Shown: positions 1 through 9,345, counted from the first letter of the stretch. The stretch: 64,000 nt of DNA from an uncultured Paracoccaceae bacterium (GCA_938005545.1 CALKXV010000005.1:98832-162831); one strand, 5' to 3'. Notes: generated by a model from the sequence alone, not told the origin. Program-made: numbers and translations.

Positions 1-261
1 TTCGGCTCGGTTTCACCTTCGGCGACAACGGGCGTCATTGGTAACATTCAGTCGATTACGGCCGTTGTGATCGGTGGCATTTCGCTGTTCGGCGGGCGAG
101 GTTCGATCATGGGGGCGCTGTTCGGTGCGCTGATCGTGGGGGTCTTTGAATTGGGCCTGCGTATGTATGGGGCAGACCCGCAGTGGACGTTCATGTTCAT
201 CGGCGTTCTGATCATCGCCGCGACAACTGTGGATCAGTGGATCAGAAAGGTAGCCGCGTGA
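1..261 (+). CDS. Sugar ABC transporter permease, C-terminal fragment (CUT2/RbsC type)
   Basis: The reading frame is open from base 1, so the gene starts upstream of the window. The visible 86 residues include a glycine-rich stretch (AVVIGGISLFGGRGS) typical of the last part of RbsC/FrcC/XylH-type permeases, followed by two hydrophobic segments. The product would be an inner-membrane permease of a monosaccharide importer. Its TGA stop shares one base with the ATG of the downstream ATPase gene (TGATG), so the two are co-transcribed and probably translationally coupled. The substrate cannot be read from this fragment; ribose, fructose or xylose are all possible. Confidence 0.85.
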   Translation, partial: FGSVSPSATTGVIGNIQSITAVVIGGISLFGGRGSIMGALFGALIVGVFELGLRMYGADPQWTFMFIGVLIIAATTVDQWIRKVAA

Positions 262-1022
262 TGGAGCCGATACTTGAAGGGCACGGATTGACCAAACGCT
301 ATGGCCGTGTGACAGCATTGGACAATTGCGATTTCGACCTGATGCCGGGCGAAATCTTGGGCGTGATCGGCGACAACGGGGCAGGCAAGTCAACATTGAT
401 CAAGGCGATCTCGGGCGCCGTTGTTCCTGACGAAGGCCAGGTGAAGTTGGAGGGTGAAAATATTGCCTTCCGTTCTCCTATTGAGGCGCGCGAAGCTGGG
501 ATCGAGACCGTGTACCAGACGCTTGCCATGTCGCCTGCATTGTCAATTTCCGACAATATGTTCATGGGTCGCGAGATTCGCAAACCCGGAATCCGAGGTA
601 AAATCTTTCGCCAACTTGACCGCAAACGGATGGAAGACGAGGCGCGGTCGAAATTGTCGGAACTTGGACTTTTGACCATTCAGAACATCAATCAAGCCGT
701 TGAAACCCTGTCAGGTGGTCAACGTCAAGGTGTTGCTGTGGCACGTGCGGCGGCCTTCGGCAGCCGGGTGATTATCTTGGATGAACCGACGGCGGCCTTG
801 GGCGTCAAGGAAAGCCGTCGGGTGCTGGAACTGATCCTGGACGTGAAAGCGCGTGGAATTCCGATCATCCTGATCAGTCACAACATGCCCCATGTCTTCG
901 AAGTGGCCGACCGCATCCACGTGCACCGTTTGGGCAAACGCCTTTGTGTGATTGATCCCAAGGACTACACGATGTCAGATGCCGTGGCCTTTATGACGGG
1001 TGCGAAACCTGCGCCGTCCTGA
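261..1022 (+). CDS. Sugar ABC transporter ATP-binding protein (single-domain, FrcA-like)
   Basis: Cytoplasmic ATPase of the importer whose permease precedes it. The start is the ATG overlapping the permease stop, giving 254 residues. Seen: Walker A GDNGAGKST at about residues 37-45, signature LSGGQ at 150-154, Walker B VIILDEP at 170-176, and an ISHN switch region. Most ribose-type CUT2 ATPases (RbsA, XylG) are fused double-domain proteins of about 500 residues. A single domain of about 255 is the form seen in FrcA-like fructose/ribose systems. The gene ends 3 nt before the convergent ribose pyranase gene, which suggests a pentose or related sugar as substrate (inference). Confidence 0.88.
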   Translation: MEPILEGHGLTKRYGRVTALDNCDFDLMPGEILGVIGDNGAGKSTLIKAISGAVVPDEGQVKLEGENIAFRSPIEAREAGIETVYQTLAMSPALSISDNMFMGREIRKPGIRGKIFRQLDRKRMEDEARSKLSELGLLTIQNINQAVETLSGGQRQGVAVARAAAFGSRVIILDEPTAALGVKESRRVLELILDVKARGIPIILISHNMPHVFEVADRIHVHRLGKRLCVIDPKDYTMSDAVAFMTGAKPAPS

Positions 1023-1025
1023 CGT

Positions 1026-1436
1026 CTAAAACGCAACGCCGGAAATCAAGATAATGTTGGCATAGGGCGTCACCTCACCGGTGCGAATGATGGCGCGGGA
1101 CATTGCGGTGCGGCGTTTGAAATCGTCATGAGACGGGCGGTGGGTCTCAATTGGGACGTCAGTGGCTTCGGCCCATTTGGCAAGAACACGATCAAACCTG
1201 CCGACCAACGTGTCACTTGCTTCTTTTGCAAAGACCGCGCCTTCAATCACCAATTCCTCGGCCAGTGCGTCCAAAACGACCCAAAGGCTGGGCGTGCCGG
1301 GCGTGATCGAAAGGTCGATCACCTCAACACCGGGCGGGCAGGGCAGGCCAGCATCACAAACGGTGATTTCGTCCATATGCCCCAGCCGTGCGACCAATGC
1401 GGAAAGATCGCGGTTCAATAAATTTGTGCGTTTCAT
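1026..1436 (-). CDS. rbsD: D-ribose pyranase
   Basis: Interconverts the beta-pyranose and furanose forms of D-ribose so the sugar can be phosphorylated by ribokinase. The 136-residue protein aligns along its length with remembered RbsD sequence: N-terminal MKRTNLLNRDLSALVARLGH with the catalytic histidine at residue 20, then CDAGLPCPP, and a C-terminal IRTGEVTPYANIIL. An in-frame Met nine codons upstream exists, but the chosen Met fits the family N-terminus. The gene is convergent with the sugar ABC ATPase gene, with only 3 nt between stops. No ribokinase is visible in the window. Confidence 0.9.
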   Translation of the reverse strand: MKRTNLLNRDLSALVARLGHMDEITVCDAGLPCPPGVEVIDLSITPGTPSLWVVLDALAEELVIEGAVFAKEASDTLVGRFDRVLAKWAEATDVPIETHRPSHDDFKRRTAMSRAIIRTGEVTPYANIILISGVAF

Positions 1437-1475
1437 ATTGGAGAAACTTTGCACGAACTCCATCGCCTGTGATAG

Positions 1476-2363
1476 TCAAATTCGCGGTTTTGCCCGTGAT
1501 GGAAGATACTCGATCCCTGCAGCCCCGACGATCAATACGACTGCGCCCCAATGCGCCAAGGGCAACGTTTCTTCCGGCAGGAAAATCGAAGCGGAAATGA
1601 CGGCAACAACGACTTCTGCCAGCAAAAGCAACCCAACCCGACCCGGAAACAGGAATTGACTTGCCCAGAAGATCATTACCAGTGCCGGTAAAATGCCAAA
1701 GATTGAAATCAGCACGCCAAGCGTGACCGTGGGGCCAAAGTTTGCAGAATTAGGCCAGGCCGTACCGCCAATCAAAGCACCGATCACCAAGGCGACCAAA
1801 GCCACACTGATAAATTGTACGCAAAGCATCGCAGCCAATGGCGCTTTGCCTGATTTCTTCATCATTGCCGTTGAAATCGCCCATGCCCAGCCTGAAAAGA
1901 ACGCCAAGACATCGCCAAGGTTCTGCGAATATCCCTGTTCGCCCCATAGCAATATGGACAACCCCAAGAGGCTACACGCGATGGCAACCCATCTGCGCCA
2001 ATCGGCACGTTCGCCCAGCCAGTAAACGCCAATCAACGTTGCCCAGACCGGCATCAAATAGAACAACATCGTGGCACGAATGACCGAGGTTTGGGTCAAG
2101 GAGACGCCGTAAAGCGCAAGTGCAAGGCCCGCGACGAACCCGACGCCAAGCGCATATCTCCAATGACCGGCTTGGCGGCGCCACGTTGCAAGAGCCCAAA
2201 GGGCGGTCAAAAGGCCCGCGGGAGCATTCAAAAGCACAATGATCATAGCCCCGTCGGTGCCCGTTGCTTCCAAGTACCTGACGGGTATCCAATAAAGTCC
2301 CCAAAGCGCTGCACCGAACAGCACGGCTAAGGATGCAAGTTGAGTGCTGGGCGCGATAGCCAA
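1476..2363 (-). CDS. DMT-superfamily transporter (EamA domains)
   Basis: Predicted inner-membrane exporter with about ten hydrophobic helices in two EamA repeats. It begins LAIAPSTQLASLAVLFGAAL and contains the repeat motif GWAWAISTAMMKKSGK. No good ATG exists near the family N-terminus. I chose a TTG at 2363 because AAGGA lies 9 nt upstream and it gives the usual length (295 aa). A longer version from an ATG at 2456 would add 31 non-hydrophobic residues with no support. Substrate unknown; family members export amino acids, metabolites or drugs. Confidence 0.75.
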   Translation of the reverse strand: MAIAPSTQLASLAVLFGAALWGLYWIPVRYLEATGTDGAMIIVLLNAPAGLLTALWALATWRRQAGHWRYALGVGFVAGLALALYGVSLTQTSVIRATMLFYLMPVWATLIGVYWLGERADWRRWVAIACSLLGLSILLWGEQGYSQNLGDVLAFFSGWAWAISTAMMKKSGKAPLAAMLCVQFISVALVALVIGALIGGTAWPNSANFGPTVTLGVLISIFGILPALVMIFWASQFLFPGRVGLLLLAEVVVAVISASIFLPEETLPLAHWGAVVLIVGAAGIEYLPSRAKPRI

Positions 2364-2734
2364 GGGGAAGCATCCTTTTGGGGCGGTGTCGGCAATGCCT
2401 GCCACAAAGCTATGGCCGCCACGAAATTTCAACCCGTTTATCGCGTGTGAATTCACAGACCTTGCGCGGATCAGCGCTTTGTTTGGCTGCCGGGCTCATG
2501 CGGCGCAGGCTGTGCCGCCAAAGGAGAGGTTCGGCGACTTTGTCGAACACACTATGACTTTCTTGGTAAGCCCTTGGATTATTGATGAGAATGGAGGAAT
2601 CGCTCTGCGGCGAACGGTGCCCAAAGTAGCCTTTGCAGAGCCTTTGAGCTATACCCATGAAAGTGGTTATCGAACCGCTAAAACCGGCTTTCTTTTCAGG
2701 GGGTTAACGGGAATTTCAACACAAATATGCGAAA
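2364..2734. other. Intergenic stretch without a recognisable gene
   Basis: The 371 bases between the DMT transporter start and the tRNA-Ala gene contain no convincing coding region, RNA or repeat. Open frames crossing it look compositionally random. Promoters for the DMT gene presumably lie here, but no clear -35/-10 pair was picked out. Confidence 0.5.
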
Positions 2735-2810
<76 letters not shown>

Positions 2811-2882
2811 ATCCGAGATGGCGCGGGATCGTCCGCGCCACGCCGAGTTACTGTTTCGCGCTTTGTGGCGCAAGGGAAAACG

Positions 2883-3209
2883 TTAGGTTTCGTCTTCCGA
2901 TGCCACGTCTGCAATTTCGTCGAGCGAGACATTTTCTTCTTCGACGTCGTCGTCCAGCACGTCATCGCCCAAATCGACATCCGCATCATCTTCGTCGTCT
3001 TCCAGAACAATTTCTTCTTCCACGACGTCTTCTTCTTTTTTGGCTGCGGCGTCAGCTTTGTCAGCCGAAAGGCTGCGTTTGCCTTTTCCGGCGTCCAAAA
3101 CAACTGGTTCGCCTGTATAAGGGCTGACGATTGGATCTTTGTTCAGGTCATAAAACCGTTTGCCTGTCGTGGGGCAAATCCGCTTTGTCCCCCATTCATC
3201 TTTGGGCAT
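2883..3209 (-). CDS. TIGR02300 family acidic protein
   Basis: 108-residue conserved alphaproteobacterial protein of unknown function. The N-terminal third is well ordered (MPKDEWGTKRICPTTGKRFY, then DLNKDPIVSPYTGEPVV). The remainder is a strongly acidic low-complexity tail rich in Asp and Glu (runs such as EEDVVEEEIVLEDDEDDADV). Only one cysteine is in the CPxTGxxFYDL motif, so a zinc ribbon is not obvious. It sits downstream of the tRNA-Ala gene on the same strand order. Function not assigned. Confidence 0.85.
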   Translation of the reverse strand: MPKDEWGTKRICPTTGKRFYDLNKDPIVSPYTGEPVVLDAGKGKRSLSADKADAAAKKEEDVVEEEIVLEDDEDDADVDLGDDVLDDDVEEENVSLDEIADVASEDET

Positions 3210-3343
3210 GTCCGTTACTTTCCTGAATGTCTATTGAGTGGGCGGCAATTGCCATAACTTGAGCCCACTGTCAAAGGCTTTTGGGAGGCTGGTGTCTGAC
3301 TTTTCGCGGCGTTAGGCTCCTGACAGGGCAAGAGGCGCGAAAG

Positions 3344-4036
3344 ATGAGTGAAATCAGAGTGGGAGATGGCCAGGGTGTCCCGGTTGATCTGCGCAGGTCG
3401 GCGCGGGCGCGTCGGATCTCGCTTCGGGTCTCGACTTTGGATGGCCGGGTGACTTTGACGGTGCCAAATCATGTCAAGACCGAGGTGGCTTTAGATTTCG
3501 CGAAAGAAAAGTCCGATTGGATCGTCAAAGCCTTGGAAAAACAAAGCCCTATCGTGCCAGTTGGGATCGGCGCGCGGGTGCCGGTTTTAGGAGAAATGCA
3601 CAACATCGTACCGGGGCAAGGGCGATCTGCGCGCGTCAAAGACGGTGTGATTGAGGCACCCGAAGGTCGCGTGGGCGTTTCAGTTCAAGTGTTGTTGAAG
3701 GTATTGGCACGTGAACATTTGGTTGCAGCGTCGGATCGGTATGCTGCGAAGCTGAGGCGATCTTACGGTCGTATCACTTTACGCGACACGCGTTCGCGGT
3801 GGGGGTCGTGTTCGCATGAAGGCAACTTGATGTATTCATGGCGTTTGGTTTTGGCACCACAAAATGTGTTGGATTATGTGGCGGCCCATGAGGTGGCGCA
3901 TTTGGCACATATGGATCATTCCAAGTCGTTTTGGGCGGCTGTAGCTGATCTATGCCCTGATTATGAGGCCCCGCGCGGGTGGTTGCGACGCGAAGGTGCT
4001 GGCTTGCACAGTTATCGGTTTTCGTCGAACGATTGA
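3344..4036 (+). CDS. YgjP-like (DUF45) zinc metallopeptidase
   Basis: Putative cytoplasmic metal-dependent hydrolase of the YgjP/DUF45 family. The zinc-binding motif HEVAH lies at about residues 182-186, followed by a third histidine in the segment LAHMDHSKSFW, and preceded by the family signature TRSRWGSCS. The start at 3344 (MSEIRV) is preceded by AAGAGG at 8 nt spacing. An upstream in-frame Met at 3281 would add 21 poorly conserved residues. 230 aa is normal for the family. Physiological substrate unknown. Confidence 0.85.
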   Translation: MSEIRVGDGQGVPVDLRRSARARRISLRVSTLDGRVTLTVPNHVKTEVALDFAKEKSDWIVKALEKQSPIVPVGIGARVPVLGEMHNIVPGQGRSARVKDGVIEAPEGRVGVSVQVLLKVLAREHLVAASDRYAAKLRRSYGRITLRDTRSRWGSCSHEGNLMYSWRLVLAPQNVLDYVAAHEVAHLAHMDHSKSFWAAVADLCPDYEAPRGWLRREGAGLHSYRFSSND

Positions 4037-4069
4037 CGACCACGACTGGTTGTGATCACAATTGCACCC

Positions 4070-4714
4070 ATGCTGACCCGTCCCAATGATCCCCCAGTCG
4101 CCGCCCATGATCAGGTGTACCGCAGTCTTCGATCACGCATTTTGCACGGCGAGATGGAGCCGGGGGTCGCATTAACGCTGCGCGGTATTGGCAAAGAGTT
4201 CGGCGTGTCGATGACACCCGCACGCGAAGCTGTACGACGTTTGGTGGCAGAGGGTGCGCTTACACTATCCGCAACGGGTCGGGTTTCGACACCGGAATTG
4301 ACCAACGAACGGATCGAGGAACTGGCGGCGCTGCGCGCGTTGTTGGAAACCGAACTGGCAACCCGAGCATTGCCGCGGGCGCATTTGGCATTGATCGAAA
4401 GGCTGACGACCATCAACGGCACGGTGTCGGAAGCTGTGGCAAAGGGTGATTCAGTGGCCTACATCCGGCGCAATCTGGAGTTTCACCGCACGTTGTATTT
4501 GCGCGCACAAGCGCCAGCGATGCTGGCTTTGGCAGAAACGGTATGGCTGCAACTGGGGCCAACGATGCGTGCGCTTTATGGACGGATGCGCCAAGGCACT
4601 CCGCCGGAAAGTCATCGCAAAATCCTGGCCGCCCTGCGCGCCGGTGACGAAGCGGGGTTGCGCGTTGCCATGCGCACAGATGTCACAAAAGGGCTGCGGT
4701 TGCTTTTGACCTAA
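4070..4714 (+). CDS. GntR family transcriptional regulator (FadR subfamily)
   Basis: DNA-binding regulator of about 214 residues. The N-terminal winged helix spans roughly residues 15-75 (HDQVYRSLRSRILHGEMEPG, then LRGIGKEFGVSMTPAREAVR). A C-terminal all-helical FCD ligand domain follows (ELAALRALLETELA onward). The GTG at 4052 is an alternative start; neither has a clear Shine-Dalgarno. The MFS transporter gene begins 79 nt downstream on the same strand, so it may be the target (inference). Ligand unknown. Confidence 0.85.
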   Translation: MLTRPNDPPVAAHDQVYRSLRSRILHGEMEPGVALTLRGIGKEFGVSMTPAREAVRRLVAEGALTLSATGRVSTPELTNERIEELAALRALLETELATRALPRAHLALIERLTTINGTVSEAVAKGDSVAYIRRNLEFHRTLYLRAQAPAMLALAETVWLQLGPTMRALYGRMRQGTPPESHRKILAALRAGDEAGLRVAMRTDVTKGLRLLLT

Positions 4715-4793
4715 GCCAAAATCGTCGTTTGTGAGGCACCCCATCACGAAAAGGCGTTTGACGTTCTGAGGTGCTTTGGGGACAAACTCTGCG

Positions 4794-6026
4794 ATGAAGA
4801 AGACTGATCCCCTTGTTACCCCGGTCTTGATCGCCGGTTGTGTGATCGTCATGGTTGGCTTCGCAATTCGTGCGTCCTTTGGGGTGTTTCAGATCCCTGT
4901 TGCCGAAGAGTTCGGTTGGGCCCGCACGGAATTCTCACTGGCGATTGCGATCCAAAACCTGTTCTGGGGACTGGGGCAGCCCTTGTTCGGAGCTATGGCC
5001 GAGAAAGTGGGCGACCGGAAAGCCATCGTTTTGGGCGCATTGTTGTACGCTTCGGGACTGGTGCTGTCGTCTTATGCGACCACGCCATTCGCTCTGCAAA
5101 GTCTTGAAGTTCTGGTGGGCCTTGGTGTGGCGGGCACAGGTTTTGGCGTTATTCTTGCCGTCGTAGGGCGGGCATCTTCGGACGAAAACCGTTCGATGGC
5201 ATTGGGGATTGCAACGGCCGCTGGTTCTGCGGGCCAGGTGATCGGCGCGCCATTCGCCGAGATGATGTTGACAATCATGCCTTGGCAATCGGTGTTCTTG
5301 GTCTTTGCCGGCGCGATTATGGCAACATTGTTGGTGTTACCGATGATCAACAGCCCCGTTGCGTCAAAGGTGGAATTACAGGAAAGCATGGGCGTTGCCC
5401 TGATGCGTGCATTTAAAGATCCGTCCTATGCGCTTATTTTTATGGGATTTTTCTCCTGTGGGTATCAACTGGCATTTATCACGGCGCACTTTCCGGCCCT
5501 TGTGACTGAAATGTGCGGGCCGATTGATCAGAACGGGGTTTTGGCCGGGATCGGGATCACGACTACATCGATCCTTGGTGCCGTAGCAATTGGACTGATC
5601 GGGTTTTTCAATATTGGTGGCACGCTTTTGGCGGGTTGGCTCGGCAAGCGGTATTCAAAGAAATACCTTTTGGCCGGGATTTACACAGCCCGGACTTTGG
5701 TGTCGGCCGCCTTTATTCTGGCCCCGATCACACCCGGTTCGGTGTTGATCTTTTCCGCGATCATGGGGGCGTTGTGGTTGGCGACGGTGCCGTTGACCAG
5801 CGGCTTGGTCGCGCATCTTTTTGGCATTCGGTACATGGGCACACTTTATGGTTTTGTGTTTCTAAGCCATCAGTTGGGGTCGTTCCTGGGCGTTTGGTTA
5901 GGCGGACGGATGTATGATGTTTCAGGGGATTACACATTGGTCTGGTGGATTGGCATTGGGGTTGGTGCGTTCAGTGCAATCATTCATCTGCCGATCCGAG
6001 AAAACCGGATCGCTGTGCCTGCTTGA
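4794..6026 (+). CDS. MFS transporter (monocarboxylate/oxalate-formate antiporter type)
   Basis: Inner-membrane transporter of about 410 residues with twelve predicted helices. The first half contains the MFS loop motif GAMAEKVGDRKAIV. It begins MKKTDPLVTPVLIAGCVIVM. An alternative TTG six codons upstream is possible; GAGG is only 4 nt before it, so the ATG is preferred. It follows the GntR regulator gene on the same strand. The fold resembles the monocarboxylate/oxalate transporter branch, but the substrate is not determined. Confidence 0.82.
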   Translation: MKKTDPLVTPVLIAGCVIVMVGFAIRASFGVFQIPVAEEFGWARTEFSLAIAIQNLFWGLGQPLFGAMAEKVGDRKAIVLGALLYASGLVLSSYATTPFALQSLEVLVGLGVAGTGFGVILAVVGRASSDENRSMALGIATAAGSAGQVIGAPFAEMMLTIMPWQSVFLVFAGAIMATLLVLPMINSPVASKVELQESMGVALMRAFKDPSYALIFMGFFSCGYQLAFITAHFPALVTEMCGPIDQNGVLAGIGITTTSILGAVAIGLIGFFNIGGTLLAGWLGKRYSKKYLLAGIYTARTLVSAAFILAPITPGSVLIFSAIMGALWLATVPLTSGLVAHLFGIRYMGTLYGFVFLSHQLGSFLGVWLGGRMYDVSGDYTLVWWIGIGVGAFSAIIHLPIRENRIAVPA

Positions 6027-6042
6027 TCCTTAATCAAATGGA

Positions 6043-6070
6043 GTGCGCTGAAGCGCACACGCGATGTTTT
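6043..6070 (+). terminator. Putative terminator after the MFS gene
   Basis: Hairpin GTGCGC-TGAA-GCGCAC at 6043-6058, followed after 8 nt by a short T run (gttttg). It lies 17 bases past the MFS stop and before the convergent hydrolase gene. The U-tract is displaced, so efficiency is uncertain. Confidence 0.5.
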
Positions 6071-6092
6071 GTCTTGGCGGCGCGCTTGCGGT

Positions 6093-7013
6093 TCAGGTTT
6101 TGAGGAACACGGCAAGGTGGTCGGCGACTTGAGCCGGGTGGGTTTGCAGCAGGTTGTGACCGGCACCTTTGATTTGTGCGTGATGCGCGTCGGGCGCATG
6201 GCGTGCAAGTTGGCCCATTGCGCTGAGCGGGACAATCGGATCGTCGGTACCCCAAAAGGCCAACGTTGGGATACCCTGGCAGCGTTTCAGGTTGGGTGTC
6301 AGGGACATCGGCAAAAGGTGCCGTCGCGACGATAGAACGGCTGGAAGAAATCCGCGCATGTATGTTTCACCGGCCTGGCGATCCTCAAAATCCGGGATGA
6401 CCGTGGCGATAGAACGATGTTCGACCAATTCGCGGCGAAGGTTCCAGCCACCTGCGACCCGTGTCATCCAATCACCTATGATCGGCGCTTGCCACAGGGA
6501 CGACCGGTTGCCAGCCGTTTTTGGCGAAACGCCAGCGGGTGCCACCAGGATCAGGGCGTCGACCCGGTTTAAGTTCTGGGCGGTAAAGGCTGTCGCGATT
6601 TGTGCGCCCATCGAAAAGCCGAGAACATTAAGTTTGCCATCGACGTTTTGGTCGCGCAGCAGGTCGTCGACTTGGGTTAAGAAAAATGCCAGCGTTTGAT
6701 CGCCCTTGACGCGGGCTGAATGCCCCCGCCCGTAAAGATCGTAGCTGAGAACCCGGTATCCAAGCCCGGCAAGGCTGCGTTCTGTTGCTGCAAAAACATA
6801 TGATGGTGTCGAAAGGCCATGGATACACAGAACCACTTTGCCGTCTTCGCGGCCATGCCAGCGAAAATGTGTCGCGCCTTGGGACAGGCTAGCGATTTGG
6901 CCCGGCGCTGTGTTCTGGCGGGCTTTGGACATCGGAGTTCGCATGGCTTCGATCAGGAACGGCAAGGCGGCCAGCAAAAGCAAGAAAGCTCCGATCACGA
7001 TTAATGCGGTCAT
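6093..7013 (-). CDS. Alpha/beta hydrolase, membrane-anchored
   Basis: 306-residue alpha/beta-hydrolase-fold enzyme. Residues 1-23 are one hydrophobic segment, suggesting an N-terminal membrane anchor or uncleaved signal. The oxyanion motif HGLS is at about 65-68 and the nucleophile elbow GFSMG has Ser at about 134. An Asp in WGTDDPIVP and a His in KGAGHNLLQTH complete a plausible triad. Substrate unknown. The gene is the last of a leftward series and starts 43 nt beyond the stop of a DMT transporter gene, so the two may be co-transcribed. Confidence 0.82.
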   Translation of the reverse strand: MTALIVIGAFLLLLAALPFLIEAMRTPMSKARQNTAPGQIASLSQGATHFRWHGREDGKVVLCIHGLSTPSYVFAATERSLAGLGYRVLSYDLYGRGHSARVKGDQTLAFFLTQVDDLLRDQNVDGKLNVLGFSMGAQIATAFTAQNLNRVDALILVAPAGVSPKTAGNRSSLWQAPIIGDWMTRVAGGWNLRRELVEHRSIATVIPDFEDRQAGETYMRGFLPAVLSSRRHLLPMSLTPNLKRCQGIPTLAFWGTDDPIVPLSAMGQLARHAPDAHHAQIKGAGHNLLQTHPAQVADHLAVFLKT

Positions 7014-7056
7014 AGGGTCACGTCAGGATTGTTGGTCACATGCAAGGGGGGTTCTT

Positions 7057-8013
7057 TCAGAGCAGTTGGGCGTCGTCCAGCTTACCTTTGCGCCGGGCAA
7101 GGGCCTCGCGCCAGATCAGGACAAGGCCTGAACCAAGGATAAGCGCGATCCCAGCCAACGCTATGCGATCCGGGTATTCGCCAAAGATGGAGATGCCCCA
7201 GATCAAGGCAAACGGCATCGCCACGTATTCGAAGGGCGCAATGAAGGCGGCATCTGATCGGCGATAAGCGGCGCTGATCGCGAAACCGCCGATGGCGATT
7301 GTGATGCCAAGGGCCGTGATCAAAAGCGCGTCGAACGGGGTTGGCCAAACCCAGGCGCGCAACAAGAAAGCCGCCGAAGGGTGATCGAAGGTATCAAACG
7401 CGCCGTGCCCAAGGGCAAGGCCAGCGAGTGTGCTGACGGCGAGCATGACGAACTGAGTGTAAAGAACCAGCGATGCAACACTGTCCGACGTGCCGATCCG
7501 CCGCGTCAGGATATGGAGCAAGGCGTAGGATGCAGCGGCCCCGATGGGGAAAAGTGCTGCGAGTTGGAAAGCAGCGCTTCCGGGACGGAGGACAAAGAGA
7601 ACCCCGATTAATCCGACCGCGATTGCGATCCATCGGCGGGGGCCTACGGTTTCGCCTAGAAAGAAGATCGAAAAGATCGCGATCATGAACGGGCTGACGA
7701 AGAAAATAGCGACTGTTTCAGCCAAAGGCATCGCAGCAAGGCCCAGAAAGAACAGGAAATTTGCGATGACGACGAAGAGACCGCGAAGCAACTGGACTTT
7801 CAGGTTTTCGGTTCTGAGTTCTGCGAATGTACCGGTGAGGGGCGCGAGCACGCAGACGACAAGAAGAATGGCGACCAGCGTTCGAAAAAAGGTGATCTGG
7901 TACAACGGATAGTCGCTTGAGAGAAATTTGATCAGGACATCAACGCAGGAAAAGCTTACTGCCGCCAGTATCGCCCAAAGCGCGCCAACGAATGGAGCAT
8001 GGTCATCTGTCAT
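7057..8013 (-). CDS. DMT-superfamily transporter (EamA domains)
   Basis: 318-residue integral membrane protein with ten predicted helices in two EamA repeats. The first begins near residue 8 (FVGALWAILAAVSFSCVDVL), and the second contains the segment IAPFEYVAMPFALIWGISIF. It belongs to the RhaT/S-adenosylmethionine-type drug/metabolite exporters. No substrate can be assigned. Upstream lies a short gap to the YaiI gene on the same strand. Confidence 0.85.
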   Translation of the reverse strand: MTDDHAPFVGALWAILAAVSFSCVDVLIKFLSSDYPLYQITFFRTLVAILLVVCVLAPLTGTFAELRTENLKVQLLRGLFVVIANFLFFLGLAAMPLAETVAIFFVSPFMIAIFSIFFLGETVGPRRWIAIAVGLIGVLFVLRPGSAAFQLAALFPIGAAASYALLHILTRRIGTSDSVASLVLYTQFVMLAVSTLAGLALGHGAFDTFDHPSAAFLLRAWVWPTPFDALLITALGITIAIGGFAISAAYRRSDAAFIAPFEYVAMPFALIWGISIFGEYPDRIALAGIALILGSGLVLIWREALARRKGKLDDAQLL

Positions 8014-8079
8014 TTTGCGTCCATGATCCCAGTGTGTAATTAGATTGAACGTCTAGGGTCTTCGTATTTGGAATGACCG

Positions 8080-8511
8080 TCAATTCAATGCGCGATCAAG
8101 GGCGGAAAGAAACCGGGACCGGTCGGTTTTTGAGAAAGCCTTGCCGCCGCCTTGTTTGAAAGGGTCTGCGGCGCGCAGATCAGTTGCAAGATCGCGCAAG
8201 GCCAGGGTTTCGCCAATGTTGCGCTCCGATAAAGGCTCGCCGTTCGGTTTCAGAACTTTTGCACCGGCGGCTACGCATTTGGCGGCCAGAGGTATGTCGC
8301 TGGTGATCACGACGTCGCCGGTATTTGCGTTCTCAGCGATCCATTTGTCCGCCTCGTCAGGGCCTGCATCAACGAAAACGCTTTCGATGAGTGGGTTCTG
8401 CGATGGTCTTATGCCCCCGTTCGAGACCATTTTGACGGTGATTTTGCGGCGCGTTGCGACGGCTTCGATTTCGCTTTTGACCGGGCAGGCGTCTGCATCC
8501 ACAAAGATCAT
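8080..8511 (-). CDS. yaiI: YaiI/YqxD family protein (UPF0178, DUF188)
   Basis: 143-residue protein of the UPF0178 family, which has a PIN-like fold and no established function. Diagnostic N-terminal motif IFVDADACPVK is at residues 2-12, with a later DIPLA motif in the segment VVITSDIPLAAKCVAAGAKV. The ATG at 8511 overlaps the stop of fghA as ATGA, which supports this start over a TTG two codons upstream. Translational coupling to fghA is implied. Confidence 0.88.
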   Translation of the reverse strand: MIFVDADACPVKSEIEAVATRRKITVKMVSNGGIRPSQNPLIESVFVDAGPDEADKWIAENANTGDVVITSDIPLAAKCVAAGAKVLKPNGEPLSERNIGETLALRDLATDLRAADPFKQGGGKAFSKTDRSRFLSALDRALN

Positions 8512-9335
8512 GACCAAAGCATTTCGGCGTGAAAGGCGATGTGGTCTTCCATGAAGGTTGAGACAAAGAAATAACTGTGATCATAGCCTTTTTGCAGGCG
8601 AAGCGTCGCCTCCATCCGACGAATTGCGAGCGCTGCTGCAAGGTTTTCGGTTTTCAAGAGATCGCCGAACTGATCATCAGTTCCGGTATCGATCAGGATG
8701 GGCGGCATATTTGCGCCATTTTTGATCAGGTACGTGGCGTCGTGGGCATTGCCTGCCTCGGTGGAACCAAGATAAGCATTGAATTGTTTTTGCCCCCAGT
8801 CGCTGGCCGTCGGATTGCATATTGGCGCGAAAGCCGAGACGGATCGAAATCGGCCGGGCGATTTGGCTGCCAGCGTCAATGCACCGTGCCCGCCCATGGA
8901 ATGGCCCGTGATCGCTTGGCGTTCTGGGTCGATGGCGAACTCGTTCGTCAAAAGATCAGTCAGATCGTTAAGGATATAGCTTTCCATTTTGAAATGTGTG
9001 GACCAGGGCGATTGCGTGGCGTCGAGGTAAAATCCAGCTCCTTGGCCCAGATCGAAAGCGTCATCGTCGGCGACACCATCGCCGCGCGGGGATGTGTCGG
9101 GGAAGACAAGGGCAATGCCCTGTTCAGCTGCCCAGGCTTGCGCGCCCGCTTTTGTCATGGCGTTTTCGTGGGTGCAGGTCAGGCCAGACAGATACCAAAG
9201 GATCGGCACGGGGGCGTCCTTTGCCTCAAGCGGCAGGAACAGACCAAAGGTCATGGGCGTGCCTGTGGCGCTGCTTTCGTGGGTATAAACGCCTTGGGTG
9301 CCACCAAAGCATGTGTTCACAGCAACAGTTTCCAT
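8508..9335 (-). CDS. fghA: S-formylglutathione hydrolase
   Basis: Hydrolyses S-formylglutathione to formate and glutathione, the second step of glutathione-dependent formaldehyde detoxification. 275 residues, as usual for the family. Seen: SGLTCTHEN near residues 50-58, PDTSPRG near 79, nucleophile GHSMGG with Ser at about 146, and a C-terminal YDHSYFF with the catalytic His. The start METVAVNTCF is preceded by AAGGA at 6-7 nt. Longer upstream frames lack support. It lies 10 nt after an AEC permease gene and overlaps yaiI. The partner formaldehyde dehydrogenase is not in the window. Confidence 0.93.
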   Translation of the reverse strand: METVAVNTCFGGTQGVYTHESSATGTPMTFGLFLPLEAKDAPVPILWYLSGLTCTHENAMTKAGAQAWAAEQGIALVFPDTSPRGDGVADDDAFDLGQGAGFYLDATQSPWSTHFKMESYILNDLTDLLTNEFAIDPERQAITGHSMGGHGALTLAAKSPGRFRSVSAFAPICNPTASDWGQKQFNAYLGSTEAGNAHDATYLIKNGANMPPILIDTGTDDQFGDLLKTENLAAALAIRRMEATLRLQKGYDHSYFFVSTFMEDHIAFHAEMLWS

Positions 9336-9345
9336 GAGATATCCT